A stretch of 64,000 nt of DNA from CBDCVY01 sp965223245 (GCA_965223245.1 CBDCVY010000013.1:3038001-3102000); one strand, 5' to 3'. Numbered from the stretch's first letter, positions 52,751 through 61,901 are shown. Made by a program: numbers and translations. Notes: generated from the sequence alone by a model not told the origin.

Positions 52751-53359
52751 ATGAATACAACCCGTCGTTTTACAGTAGTCGCTACTGAGCCCACTCCTAA
52801 TCCAGCTGCCTATAAATTTAATGTTAATGGCACCATCATTGCGGAGGGATCCAAGGCTTATAATAATGAAATCGAAGCCGAAGGCGATCCGTTTGCCGAG
52901 CAAATTTTTTCTTTTGGGGTGGTTGATTTTATTTTTATTCAAGGACGTTTTGTTTCGGTGACTCTCACTTCAGCTGAGGAATGGGAATTGTTAATGGATC
53001 CCATGATCGAAGCCATTGAAGAAAATCTTGTTCCCTATAATACTGGTTCTGAAGGGGAATCAAAAAAATCTTCCATTCTAGAAAAAGTGGATCTCGATAA
53101 GTTTGATGAGTACCCGGATGAAGAAAAAGCGGACATTATTGATGCCTATATGGATGAAACAGTTCGACCTGCATTAGCCGGTGATGGCGGTGGGTTGATC
53201 GTAATGGGAGTGGAGGACAATGTCGTAAAAATCAGATACCAGGGAGCTTGCGGCAGTTGCTCTAAATCTCAAACGAGTACCTTAGGCGCAATTCAAAGTA
53301 TTCTAAAAAATAAACTCAGTGAAAAACTATCCGTTGTCATCGGAGGTTTTATGGATTAA
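52751..53359 (+). CDS. Nfu-type iron-sulfur cluster carrier
   Basis: 202 residues with the two domains of Nfu: the N-terminal scaffold domain (TEPTPNPAAYKFNVNGTI to GVVDFIFIQGRFVSVTL) and the C-terminal NifU-like domain (VRPALAGDGGGLIVMGVED, then YQGACGSCSKSQTSTLG). The CGSC pair holds a 4Fe-4S cluster in the dimer and passes it to target proteins. Length and order are standard. No Shine-Dalgarno sequence stands out before the ATG. Confidence 0.93.
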   Translation: MNTTRRFTVVATEPTPNPAAYKFNVNGTIIAEGSKAYNNEIEAEGDPFAEQIFSFGVVDFIFIQGRFVSVTLTSAEEWELLMDPMIEAIEENLVPYNTGSEGESKKSSILEKVDLDKFDEYPDEEKADIIDAYMDETVRPALAGDGGGLIVMGVEDNVVKIRYQGACGSCSKSQTSTLGAIQSILKNKLSEKLSVVIGGFMD

Positions 53360-53441
53360 AGACTTAAAATCCTAAAACCACCCATCAACTAATGGACCTG
53401 ATACCAATTCCATTGCTATACAGTACCACCTTGAAATTCTT

Positions 53442-54281
53442 ATGAGAGATCCCAAGCGAATTTTGCAAAAGATATTAGGTAAAACTGCAGATTTGCAAGC
53501 TTATGAAAACTCCGAGGAACCTTTAGACCTTTTAGTAGAAACTTTGCGCGAGGTCCAACGCTGCCGTAAACATAGGCATTGGCTTAAGGACTATACAGGG
53601 ATTGAAGCGGCTTTACCGCCGCATTCTTTCCAGAAACTTTTACAAATTCCAGAAATCAATTTCTCAGAAACTGCTGACCGAAACTTAGATGTTCACCAAA
53701 CCTCTCTTTTAGAAACTAGAAATCCTGATGATCCCGTTTCAGTTGCTAACCTTAATACCTTCCTGAGAGAACTATTTAAAGATCTATCCAATTTAAATGA
53801 ATTAAAAACCAAAGAACATGCGCAATTAAGACTAGTAGAGACTATGTCCGGGGATTTGGTTGAACGAGTTTCATTTTATATTCAAAAATTGCAACAGTTG
53901 GATTTAAGAGGCGTGGGCTATTTACTAACCGGATTCAATGCTAAAAAGATCGAGAACCAGTTCCAAAAACTTTTCCCAAATGCTAACGGAGTGCATCCCT
54001 TAAGAAAACACATAAGCAAAGTACAACTTGAGTTAGGCTTTTACCACTTGTGCTTAGAACTAAATATTAAATGGGCCGTGACAGGAATGGATTTGTTTTC
54101 TATTTTAAGAAAAAATCTACTTCATCAGGTGATTCAGAATACAGGGGAATTGGGCAACAGTATTTGGAACCTAGTCTATAATGGAATGAAATTACCTACC
54201 TGTCTGGAATTAGTGGGCATCAAGTTTGAGGATGCACAAACCATATTTGATGAACACCAGGTTCCACTTGCCAATGCCTGA
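53442..54281 (+). CDS. Helical protein of unknown function
   Basis: 279 residues, no signal peptide or membrane segment, mostly helical (LVETLREVQRCRKHRHWLKD, TFLRELFKDLSNLNEL, ERVSFYIQKLQQLDLRG). Not recognised. It lies 82 bp after nfu in the same direction and may share its transcript, but nothing in it suggests iron-sulfur work: it has only three scattered cysteines. Convergent with the LRR gene. Confidence 0.7.
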   Translation: MRDPKRILQKILGKTADLQAYENSEEPLDLLVETLREVQRCRKHRHWLKDYTGIEAALPPHSFQKLLQIPEINFSETADRNLDVHQTSLLETRNPDDPVSVANLNTFLRELFKDLSNLNELKTKEHAQLRLVETMSGDLVERVSFYIQKLQQLDLRGVGYLLTGFNAKKIENQFQKLFPNANGVHPLRKHISKVQLELGFYHLCLELNIKWAVTGMDLFSILRKNLLHQVIQNTGELGNSIWNLVYNGMKLPTCLELVGIKFEDAQTIFDEHQVPLANA

Positions 54282-54318
54282 CAACAAAAGTTAACTCTTT
54301 CACTGCAGGCAACATTTT

Positions 54319-54879
54319 TTAAAGATGCCCGCTGGTTTTAACTTGAAACCCTTCCACCTTATCCATCAACAACTGTTTGATGTTAGTGAGTTTCTGAGCT
54401 TCCAATAAAGCATTTTTACCTTCATCTTTTATTTTATTGAGGCGTACATCCAATCTGACTAAATTAGAAAATAAGGGTAAAAACTTCGCGAGCATTTTGG
54501 CTCCTTCATCACCAAAATTATTGTCAGACAGTGTTAAATTTTGCAGACTCAATAGATTGTCAGAAACCGCTAAATATTTAATGCCTTCATTACCTAAGTT
54601 GTTATAAAACAAGTTGAGGGAAGTCAGGTTCACGAGATATTTTGATTGAGTCAAACTTTTCATTCCTTTTGGACCAATCAAATTAGTACCCAATTCCAGC
54701 GTTCTAAGATCTTTCAAAAACTCCATATTGGCAATATCTTTTGCACCATACTCTTTTAAATAGGCCGCGGTGAGGTCAAGAGTTTTGCCATCGCTACTCA
54801 ATTCGGATTTAACTAAATCCACCGTTTCTTGGAAGGCACGATTTTGACCTTTTGCTTCCCGATTCAGTGAAGTATCCAT
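54319..54879 (-). CDS. Leucine-rich-repeat protein (ribonuclease-inhibitor type)
   Basis: 186 residues. After a short helical start come at least four LRRs of the form LxxLxLxxNxxGxxGxxxL: LRTLELGTNLIGPKGMKSL, LTSLNLFYNNLGNEGIKYL, LQNLTLSDNNFGDEGAKML and LVRLDVRLNKIKDEGKNAL. These make a small binding arc. Cytoplasmic by lack of a signal peptide. GGAGG stands about ten bases upstream of the ATG. The ligand is not predictable. Confidence 0.88.
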   Translation of the reverse strand: MDTSLNREAKGQNRAFQETVDLVKSELSSDGKTLDLTAAYLKEYGAKDIANMEFLKDLRTLELGTNLIGPKGMKSLTQSKYLVNLTSLNLFYNNLGNEGIKYLAVSDNLLSLQNLTLSDNNFGDEGAKMLAKFLPLFSNLVRLDVRLNKIKDEGKNALLEAQKLTNIKQLLMDKVEGFQVKTSGHL

Positions 54880-55129
54880 AAAAAACTACCTCCTAAAATA
54901 CATTTATTTTTGGCCCTTGGCCCTGTCAATAAACTGCAATTATTGAGGCCTTTCTTTCCCCTATTTCTTTATAAATAGAGGGTTGTCAGGCCCCCATTTG
55001 TTCACCAAGGGCTCCAATCAAGAAAAACTTAATGTTTGGAACCGTTTTCTTGGTTTTCTCCATCAAACTTTGCTATGATACAGCTTGCTATTTTAACCCG
55101 AACACTAGGATTTGAGGAGACTTTTTCTG

Positions 55130-55663
55130 ATGTCTAACTTAAGCCAGTCCGAACTGGAAGTCAGTCTCGGGAACAATGTTATTGTGACCCAGATGACCCA
55201 AGCCGTCAACTGGGCTCGTAAATATTCTTTCTTTATTTATCCATTTATTACTGCTTGTTGCGGGATGGAATTTATGTCTGTCGCTGGCCCTCGGTATGAT
55301 TTAGATCGATTTGGGGCGGCTTTTCCACGGTTTTCCCCCCGGCAGGCCGATTTATTGATGGTGGTTGGCACCATCAGCCATAAACAAGCTCCAATTTTGG
55401 TTAAAGTTTACAATCAAATGACTGAACCTAAATGGGTTGTTGCTTATGGAGTATGCACCGTATCTGGTGGATTTTATGACAATTATTCCACTGTAATGGG
55501 AATAGATACTTTAATTCCAGTGGATGTTTATATTCCTGGCTGTCCTCCAAGACCGGAAATGGTCATCGACGCACTCATTAAGCTACAGGATAAAGTTCAA
55601 CAAGAAACTTTGGCAGACCATGTAAAAGGTCCTGCTTTAGTCACTCCCCCTGAGCGTTTATAG
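55130..55663 (+). CDS. nuoB: NuoB, NADH-quinone oxidoreductase subunit B, alone
   Basis: 177 residues from ATG 55130, ten bases after GAGGAG; a TTG at 55112 overlaps that ribosome binding site and is rejected. The N2 cluster ligands are present: ITACCGMEFM, YGVCTVSGGFYDNY and VYIPGCPPRPEM. It carries electrons from cluster N2 to quinone. No other complex I gene adjoins it, unlike the usual nuoABCD order; a perfect terminator follows, so it is a single-gene unit. It could be a displaced original subunit or an extra copy. Confidence 0.93.
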   Translation: MSNLSQSELEVSLGNNVIVTQMTQAVNWARKYSFFIYPFITACCGMEFMSVAGPRYDLDRFGAAFPRFSPRQADLLMVVGTISHKQAPILVKVYNQMTEPKWVVAYGVCTVSGGFYDNYSTVMGIDTLIPVDVYIPGCPPRPEMVIDALIKLQDKVQQETLADHVKGPALVTPPERL

Positions 55664-55691
55664 GTAGGGAGTTATTTCCTCCAAACAGCGT

Positions 55692-56990
55692 TTACTCCCG
55701 ATCCAATTGGATCGGGAGTTTTTTTATCGATTGAATAAATCTCTCAGCCGCTTGTTTTTCTAAAATTGAAAAATTGGGATTCTGACTCATTTTTTTTACA
55801 CCATCTAATTTTCTCATCACAAATTCCTTAAAGTCTATCCGAGCAGACTCCGGAATCGATAAGTTTATCTTTCCTTCGGGACTAATAAACATTTCTTTTA
55901 AAAAGTTAAAATAAAGAATTCTTCGTTCTTTACGGTTTGAAATTTTCAATCCATATTGTAAATGCATCATAAATTCATTTTTTCGATTGATTCGGTAGGC
56001 TAATCTAGTGTTATCATCCTTCTCCATTTGACCGGAAAACAATAACTTGGCTTGTTTCAATTTTTCTGAATTTAATTCTACTTTAGGAACGGAAAGAGTT
56101 TTCACAGCCGCAATATCTAGAAGCAAAGAAGCAATTCCTGTGCGCCTTGTCCAATAAGCGGATTCCAAGGGTTGAATTCGATATATTCGACTGACTTCTT
56201 TTAATAGAGGATTTAATTTTTTGATTGCCTTAGTTAATGGTTCCAATTCAGGGAAACGATTTTTTCTAATAAACCATTGCACCTCTCGCGGCACTTTAGA
56301 TTGTTCTTTGTATGGTTGCGCAAAATAATCTTCCAATATTTGATCTAATTCAGAAATCCAAAATGCCTGAACAACATCTACAAAATAGGGAAAATTTAAA
56401 ATTAAAAATTGTGGGTTGGACTGTAGGTTTAACCCATAAGCTTCCAGTTCATTAACAGCGCCAAGGAAGGGCTGAGATAGATGTAACAATTCATGCAAAT
56501 GAGTGGCTTCGCCATAAACTTTTGAGTCAATAATAATACTGGAAGGGAATACACGGACGGTATCAAAGGTAGCATGCGCCAATTGGCCACGTCGTAATAA
56601 CCCATCCTCAAAAGGTTGGATGATATATTGTTTTATGGGAAGTGTACTGGCTTCTTTAGGAAAAAACTTGTTTAAACGGTTAACAGCCCTACGTAGTCTT
56701 TGTTCCGCACTTTTAGCCAATTCCTCGGCTTGATGACATTGAGAACACTCGTAATTTTGAAATCCGGGAATCAAAATGGTTGATTCCAAGTTATCACGAA
56801 GGGAGAAAGTATATTTGTAGGTATCTAATTTCTCTTCAGAATATTGAGGGTCACGCTTGGGGGAATGATTTTCTAATAAAGAATTTAACTCCCCAACTTC
56901 TATTGTAGTGTCCTGAGCTAACACGGCAGAAAAGCTACTTCCGCAAAAAACTAAAGCACACCAAAAAACAATTCTACAAATTGTTCGCAA
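55692..56990 (-). CDS. Exported monoheme protein with an HExxH peptidase-like motif
   Basis: 432 residues with a signal peptide (FWCALVFCGSSFSAVLA-QD). One c-type heme site, CSQCH, lies at 82-86. At 166-170 stands HELLH inside GEATHLHELLHLSQPF, and Glu181/Glu183 in VNELEAYG could supply the third zinc ligand of a gluzincin. The C-terminal half is helical. It starts with TTG directly after the stop of the diheme cytochrome, so both are translated from one message. It may be a heme-tethered protease or a former protease now structural; no family name could be given. Confidence 0.75.
   Translation of the reverse strand: MRTICRIVFWCALVFCGSSFSAVLAQDTTIEVGELNSLLENHSPKRDPQYSEEKLDTYKYTFSLRDNLESTILIPGFQNYECSQCHQAEELAKSAEQRLRRAVNRLNKFFPKEASTLPIKQYIIQPFEDGLLRRGQLAHATFDTVRVFPSSIIIDSKVYGEATHLHELLHLSQPFLGAVNELEAYGLNLQSNPQFLILNFPYFVDVVQAFWISELDQILEDYFAQPYKEQSKVPREVQWFIRKNRFPELEPLTKAIKKLNPLLKEVSRIYRIQPLESAYWTRRTGIASLLLDIAAVKTLSVPKVELNSEKLKQAKLLFSGQMEKDDNTRLAYRINRKNEFMMHLQYGLKISNRKERRILYFNFLKEMFISPEGKINLSIPESARIDFKEFVMRKLDGVKKMSQNPNFSILEKQAAERFIQSIKKLPIQLDRE
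55694..55726 (+). terminator. Perfect intrinsic terminator of nuoB within the convergent coding sequence
   Basis: A 26-nt perfect palindrome (55694-55719) followed by seven T. It ends nuoB transcription 30 bp after the stop. The same bases encode the last eight residues (LPIQLDRE) of the convergent reverse gene, whose stop is 55692-55694. Confidence 0.9.
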
Positions 56991-58817
56991 TTAGCCGCCC
57001 TGACCCTTCGGGGTGGGAGATTCGGTTTTCACATTTAAGCGCTGCCAAACGCTCACAACTTTACGCCCGTTGCGATCTTCTTTTACGCCATCCCATACAG
57101 CTAAAGCTACTAAAATAGGTTCCTTATTAATAAAATTTGCATCCCATTTATTGGCGCTGGCCATATCTCTAAGAAACACAACGGTCCATTCACCGTCCTT
57201 CCAAGTTCCATAACCTTCTACATTTTGAAGTTCAGGCCTTTGTGGAGTGATAGTTCCAAATCCCTCAGAGTTTAATTCTTCAACAGAGTTTTGGGATGTA
57301 GAATTCAGCTTGGAAATTGGGTTAGACATGACTCCTCCAAAGATTAGTGCATCCATATCCACCCCACCGGTTGAATATTCTGAATCTTCAGTGGCTTCTA
57401 ATGTTTCTTCTAACCCCGCTTTCCAATGCCATATGTTTACCGGCTTGCCACGATTGCCCATGCCAAAAAAGGGTTCATTATGCCCATGAGTGTGCAATGT
57501 TACATCTCCTAAAGCAAACTGAACCGCCACTCCATCGCGAAAGACATCTCCTCGATTTTCAATAAAACCATCTTTAGTCGGATCTTTCCACTTTAGGCGG
57601 ATGGCTAACTGCTCTCCATTATTAACTGAAGAAAAGTTAATAATTTCCACAGCCCCCCTCCTAGCAGACAGAGGTCGCAAAACTAAATTGACGGTCTTAA
57701 CATCCTTCCAAACCGGGCTTTCCGGGTTGGTATCTAATTCAAAAGGTACATATTGGGAATAAACATCCGTCTCAAATTCGCCCTTAGAAAACGCCTTAAC
57801 AAACCGCGACCGTATATAATGCACCAAAGCCCAACGGTCTTCCTCAGGTAAATTTGCATAAGAATTCATTGGCGTACCATCTAATCCAGTAGATATTGTG
57901 CGATAAATATCTTTAGGATCGTGACCTGCTTTAAAATAATTGGGGTTAGTAATATCGTGGACAAACACAGCATGTTTCCAAGCATCCATCAGAGAGTCAG
58001 CTAAACGGCCATCCCCTTTACCACTGTCGCCATGACAATCGTTACATTTATTTTTGATATAGAGCTTTTTACCCTTAGCGATCAGTTCTTTTGATGAAGG
58101 AATAGGGTTAATTTTAATGGGCTCTCCTGGGGGATCACTGCGAAAACGATCTGAAAAGCTTTTTATTAAATTAACTAAAGCCCAGGTATCCTGTGGTGAT
58201 AATGCTTCACCCCAAGCCGGCATGGAAGTATTTGGTACACCTTTTACAATAGTTCGGTATAAATCTTCGTCTCTGGGTAAAAAACCCGTTGGTGTAGATC
58301 TAAACTTAAAAATACCCTTTCTGAAATCACGCGGCCAAGGATACAAATAATCCGTAGCCGTTCCACCTCCATTGCCATCCCTACCATGACAATAAACACA
58401 CATATGAAGATAAATATTACGTCCACGGGCCAATAAAACTTGCTCTTTGGTCTTAGGCTTATTTATTTTTTCTAGATCATGAGCACCTCGAGTTCGAAAG
58501 GGATCACTTCCCTTCATATCCATTCCACTATGATCCATACCGCCATGTCCCATGTCGCCATGATCCATATGATCGCCGTGGTCCATAGGCTCCGCAGGCG
58601 ATTCTTCAACGTATTCTGAGCCAGACTTTGATTTCTTATCTTCCCCAAACTCAATCATCCCTTCCGGTTTAGGAGAAAGTTTTTCTAAATCATGTTTATG
58701 CTTCTCTTCTCCATGGGAAAATACAAAATTTGGAAAACAGAAAAAAAGCCCCGCAATCCATAAAACCAGCAGGGCAATATTGTTGCTCAAACCCGTTTTG
58801 GGTAAAGTTTTTTTCAT
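56991..58817 (-). CDS. Diheme cytochrome c with EB_dh heme-b domain and a His/Met copper motif
   Basis: 608 residues from ATG 58817 (AGAGG eight bases upstream). Order: signal or anchor helix (NIALLVLWIAGLFFCF), Lys/Glu linker, a DHGDHMDHGDMGHGGMDHSG copper-motif stretch at about 80-100, cytochrome c with CVYCH (142-146) and axial Met in NTSMPAW, a second with CNDCH (260-264) and Met in GTPMNSY, then a C-terminal ethylbenzene-dehydrogenase-type domain (375-600). There FFGMGNRGKPVNIWHWKAG contains Met455 and Lys468, the heme-b ligand pair of EB_dh gamma subunits (numbers count from an upstream GTG). It is a candidate electron-transfer subunit of a nitrite-oxidoreductase-like molybdoenzyme; no alpha or beta subunit is nearby. 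Confidence 0.85.
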   Translation of the reverse strand: MKKTLPKTGLSNNIALLVLWIAGLFFCFPNFVFSHGEEKHKHDLEKLSPKPEGMIEFGEDKKSKSGSEYVEESPAEPMDHGDHMDHGDMGHGGMDHSGMDMKGSDPFRTRGAHDLEKINKPKTKEQVLLARGRNIYLHMCVYCHGRDGNGGGTATDYLYPWPRDFRKGIFKFRSTPTGFLPRDEDLYRTIVKGVPNTSMPAWGEALSPQDTWALVNLIKSFSDRFRSDPPGEPIKINPIPSSKELIAKGKKLYIKNKCNDCHGDSGKGDGRLADSLMDAWKHAVFVHDITNPNYFKAGHDPKDIYRTISTGLDGTPMNSYANLPEEDRWALVHYIRSRFVKAFSKGEFETDVYSQYVPFELDTNPESPVWKDVKTVNLVLRPLSARRGAVEIINFSSVNNGEQLAIRLKWKDPTKDGFIENRGDVFRDGVAVQFALGDVTLHTHGHNEPFFGMGNRGKPVNIWHWKAGLEETLEATEDSEYSTGGVDMDALIFGGVMSNPISKLNSTSQNSVEELNSEGFGTITPQRPELQNVEGYGTWKDGEWTVVFLRDMASANKWDANFINKEPILVALAVWDGVKEDRNGRKVVSVWQRLNVKTESPTPKGQGG

Positions 58818-58857
58818 AACCACTACCTCTTTATTGGAGGAAAATTTATTTTATGAG

Positions 58858-59361
58858 TTATTTTTCAGAACGAACCATAATAACTCCCTGGTCCAAATCT
58901 GCTAAATCTTTCAAATTAAAATAATCTTCTTGCTGACCTAAACCAAAATACCAGGCATTATCTAAATTTTTTTCATCCCCAGTCCATACATAATAACTTC
59001 CACCCTTTGAAAAAGCTTTCGGAAGTCCAATGGGTTCATTATCTTTACTGAAATTAGGGAGTTGTGAATCCCATATTTCTTGAAGTTCCTTCATTGAAGG
59101 AAGCCTCCAATCGTTATGACCTGCAAACTTTTCTGAATTTTTCTGGTCTACGTATTCCAAAGCATCGTACCAATTCATACCTTTTTTTACTTCATGGTAA
59201 GAATCTTTTTTCTGCCACACTAATCCTGTCTTAGTATCTACTATGGTTTCTTTTCCATTTTCTTTAAAGCGGGGTGAATCCGCAAAAGAAAAAGAAACCA
59301 TAATCAGAAGAAAAATAAAGAGAGAGAGCCAACCACGAATATTGTTGTAAAATCTTTTCAT
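58858..59361 (-). CDS. Exported DUF1566 (Lcl-like) domain protein
   Basis: 167 residues: signal peptide (LSLFIFLLIMVSFSFA-DS) and one DUF1566 domain, read from VDTKTGLVWQKKDS, WYDALEYVDQKN, GHNDWRLPSMKELQEIWDS to YYVWTGDEKNLDNAWYFGLG. The domain is found in exported surface or binding proteins; its activity is unknown. It lies 40 bp upstream of the diheme cytochrome gene in the same direction and may be in the same operon. Confidence 0.88.
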   Translation of the reverse strand: MKRFYNNIRGWLSLFIFLLIMVSFSFADSPRFKENGKETIVDTKTGLVWQKKDSYHEVKKGMNWYDALEYVDQKNSEKFAGHNDWRLPSMKELQEIWDSQLPNFSKDNEPIGLPKAFSKGGSYYVWTGDEKNLDNAWYFGLGQQEDYFNLKDLADLDQGVIMVRSEK

Positions 59362-59465
59362 AACGGAAAAATAATTTTAATTAATAGGTTAAATTTCTTT
59401 TATTATACTAATCGGCCACGACCAAACCAAACCCTTTTTATTTCCAAAAATTCAATGGAAAATCT

Positions 59466-60218
59466 ATGAAAATTACTATTCTCGGTTCAGGAACAGCTTT
59501 CCCAGATTTAAATCGTAATTCGGCAGGAGTCCTAATTGAAAATGAAGGAATTTATTCTATAGTGGACTTCGGGTACGGCAATGTACATCAACTTCTTAGA
59601 CTGGGTATTTCTTACCACTACCTGGATCAAATCTTTTTTACACATCATCACCCAGATCATATGTGCGATTTGATTTATTTTCTTTTTGGCAGCCAATATC
59701 CCTCGGACCCCCGTACTAGGAATTTAAAAATCATTGCAGGCCCCGGGTTTAAATCTTATTTTAATAATTTGATGGAAGCGTTTAACGGTTGGTTAACCCC
59801 TGACACATATAATATTGAAATCATTGAACATGATCAGGGAACCAAAGAATTTAATGACCTTTGGGTAACATCCGGAAAAGTATCACATATAGAAATGAGC
59901 CGAGCTTTTCGATTTGAATGTACCACCGGAAAAAGTTGTGTCATCTCAGGTGATACCGACTATAGCCAAGATTTGGTAAAACTTGCTGAAAAGGTCGACT
60001 TATTAGTTTTAGAATGCTCAACACCGGATTCAATGAAAGTTCCTAAACATCTCACTCCAAAGTTATGTGGCCAAATTGCAAGAGAATCACAATGCAAGAA
60101 GTTACTTCTCACCCATTTCTACCCCTCTCATAATATAAAAGATGTAGAAAGAGCATGTAGGACCCAATATAAGGGAGACATTGTTATTGCTGAAGATCTC
60201 ACCGTAATTGAGATTTAA
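59466..60218 (+). CDS. Metallo-beta-lactamase-fold hydrolase (RNase Z-like)
   Basis: 250 residues. It opens with ITILGSGTAFPDLNRNSAG, the RNase Z/arylsulfatase-like start, and carries the metal motif FFTHHHPDHMCD, ISGDTDYSQDL and LLLTHFYPSHN with the remaining His and Asp ligands. The flexible arm of true RNase Z is missing or short, so it is more likely a general MBL hydrolase. Single gene, divergent from the DUF1566 gene. Confidence 0.92.
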   Translation: MKITILGSGTAFPDLNRNSAGVLIENEGIYSIVDFGYGNVHQLLRLGISYHYLDQIFFTHHHPDHMCDLIYFLFGSQYPSDPRTRNLKIIAGPGFKSYFNNLMEAFNGWLTPDTYNIEIIEHDQGTKEFNDLWVTSGKVSHIEMSRAFRFECTTGKSCVISGDTDYSQDLVKLAEKVDLLVLECSTPDSMKVPKHLTPKLCGQIARESQCKKLLLTHFYPSHNIKDVERACRTQYKGDIVIAEDLTVIEI

Positions 60219-60246
60219 AGATTTCATCACTCATTTTAGCGTTTAT

Positions 60247-60305
60247 AACGACACAATTTGTCACTTCACTCCGCTCAAAGGACCTTTCAGACAATATTTG
60301 TCGTT
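60247..60305. other. Imperfect hairpin after the MBL gene
   Basis: AACGACA at the left end and TGTCGTT at the right end pair perfectly; further in TTGTC/GACAA adds to the stem, with a loop of about 27 nt. It ends in TTAAAAC, not a T tract, so it is a poor terminator. It may stabilise the 3' end of the mRNA. Confidence 0.35.
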
Positions 60306-60496
60306 AAAACTCAAACAAAAATATTCAATTAAATTTACATTTTAATTTTTTTGAAATTATTTTATGCCTCAAAGGGATTAGAAATCCGTAGATAACAAAC
60401 AAACCTCATGCGGTTCCAATAAAATTAATAAATTTGGAACAGGGCTTGCTTTTTAACAGTTCAAACACTCAATTTAGTTTTGAGAGAGGTATTAAA

Positions 60497-60832
60497 ATGA
60501 AACGTTGGTTAAAACTTATTCCAGTCAGTATGTTAGCAGGTCTAATAGCAGTATCGGTTTTTGCAAACAAATGTCACTGCAGCTTTCACGGTTACTTTGG
60601 AGTGGGACAAAATTTAGCACAACTATTCACATTGGCTATCTTGATTATTTTAAGTTCCTGCATATTCTTGGTAAAAATTTATACCGAATATTCTTATCAG
60701 AGTTTGGGACCTGCAAGATTAACAAACAATGAAGACACCTCAAGAAATATATATAAACACATTGGCATCGGTAATAACTTTTGCGGCTGGAGCGCCACGA
60801 GACGATCTTCTAGTTCGCAGGAAATGTTTTAA
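60497..60832 (+). CDS. Small exported protein, reading frame uncertain near the end
   Basis: 111 residues from ATG 60497, preceded by GAGAGAGG. MKRWLKLIPVSMLAGLIAVS and VFA make a signal peptide; then comes KCHCSFHGYFG and a hydrophobic segment (LFTLAILIILSSCIFLVKIY). The last 35 residues look non-protein-like (SATRRSSSSQ). Another frame from 60729 to 60968 is open over the same end, which could mean a frameshift. No family recognised; possibly decayed. Confidence 0.4.
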   Translation: MKRWLKLIPVSMLAGLIAVSVFANKCHCSFHGYFGVGQNLAQLFTLAILIILSSCIFLVKIYTEYSYQSLGPARLTNNEDTSRNIYKHIGIGNNFCGWSATRRSSSSQEMF

Positions 60833-60861
60833 ATGTATACCTCGTAAGATTCTCCCCCCGA

Positions 60862-60912
60862 CCAGCTTCTCGGGTATGCGGAAAGGAGCAGCCGCACTTA
60901 CCGAGAAGCTGG
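60862..60912 (+). ncRNA. Long GC-rich hairpin, possibly SRP (4.5S) RNA-like
   Basis: Arms 60862-60873 and 60901-60912 pair perfectly over 12 bp (CCAGCTTCTCGG/CCGAGAAGCTGG); inside, TGCGG/CCGCA (60877-60881, 60892-60896) adds five more pairs around the loop AAAGGAGCAG. The apical GCGGAA-AGG-AGCAGCC resembles domain IV of bacterial SRP RNA (GGAA, three bases, AGCAGCC). Against it: the GGAA loop has no closing pair and the hairpin, at 51 nt, is short. A palindromic repeat element is the alternative. It lies inside an otherwise AT-rich gap. Confidence 0.3.
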
Positions 60913-60968
60913 CCTACCATTTTCCAGCAAACTTTATTTCCCAAAAAAAATCTTTTAAAAAAATTTAA

Positions 60969-61901
60969 TGAGTTGAAATCTAACTCTCGAAAAAAATAAA
61001 TTCCCCATTAAACCTTAGATATATTTAAAACTCTGATTAAGAGTTCCTACTCAATAGAGATTTTAGAGTTTGTATTATTTGTATTCTTTAGAAAATTAAT
61101 TTGGACCCAATAGAAGATCTACCCTTGCTTTGTAAAAAAACGCAAAAAAACCTCACATGGTTAATTTGAATATGCCTTCAAGATTTATTTAAATAAGATT
61201 AAATTAGCCATGAAGAAGAAAAGACAATATGCAAGTATTCAAGCTTCATCATTTAAAAATTTTTAGATATTTTGTGAGCTATTCCCATTTTAACCTGCTC
61301 TCAAGAAATACATTTCGGGAAATCTCTTATCTGAAATAAGTTTTTATTTACAAATAGCATTAATTGAACAACTTTCTCCGATAAATGCTTGAACAAAAAC
61401 TCCTCAAGCCATTAAGCCTTATTTGGGGTATGATATAAATATGTAATCTATTTATTTGCATAAATACACCCCTATAAAAACCCTTCAGATATTCCTTCAA
61501 AATCTCTTTAAGGCAATTCAATAAACTGTGAAAAGAAACATATCTAAAATCATTGTTTTTTTCACAAAACCCTTCAACAAACAATAAAAGGATCTAATAC
61601 CTTCCTTTTCAATGGTTTTAATTAATTCCTGAAAAACAAAAACCAAATTTAGGGACCAATTTTGGCAAACAGTAGTGACAAAATAAGTAGTTTTCCAAAA
61701 TCCGTAATTTTACAAATATTAGATTTCTAATTTTTTAAATATTTTTTCCGCTTTCTAATATTCTAATCAATAAATTTTCAATGAAAACCAAAAAACAAAC
61801 CTTTACAACCAATGTAAACTATTAAAAAACAAAGGTTTTAGGCATCTATATTGCTCTATTTAAATTATAAAATTTATACCTCATTAAGGGCATAGTATGT
61901 T
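60969..61901. other. Nearly 1-kb AT-rich stretch without genes
   Basis: The sequence is strongly AT-biased and repetitive in texture. Open frames are short and have neither ribosome binding sites nor protein-like composition. No RNA or repeat structure is evident. It forms the largest gene-free gap in the window. Confidence 0.5.

Noticed and set aside
60729..60968. 79-residue frame covering the GC hairpin
   Set aside because: No ribosome binding site and no signal or domain; the perfect palindrome explains the openness better. A frameshift of the upstream small gene remains possible.
61210..61266. 18-codon frame beginning MKKKRQYAS
   Set aside because: No ribosome binding site and too short to support.
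61360..61584. 74-residue reverse frame in the AT-rich gap
   Set aside because: No ribosome binding site; composition is that of random AT-rich DNA.
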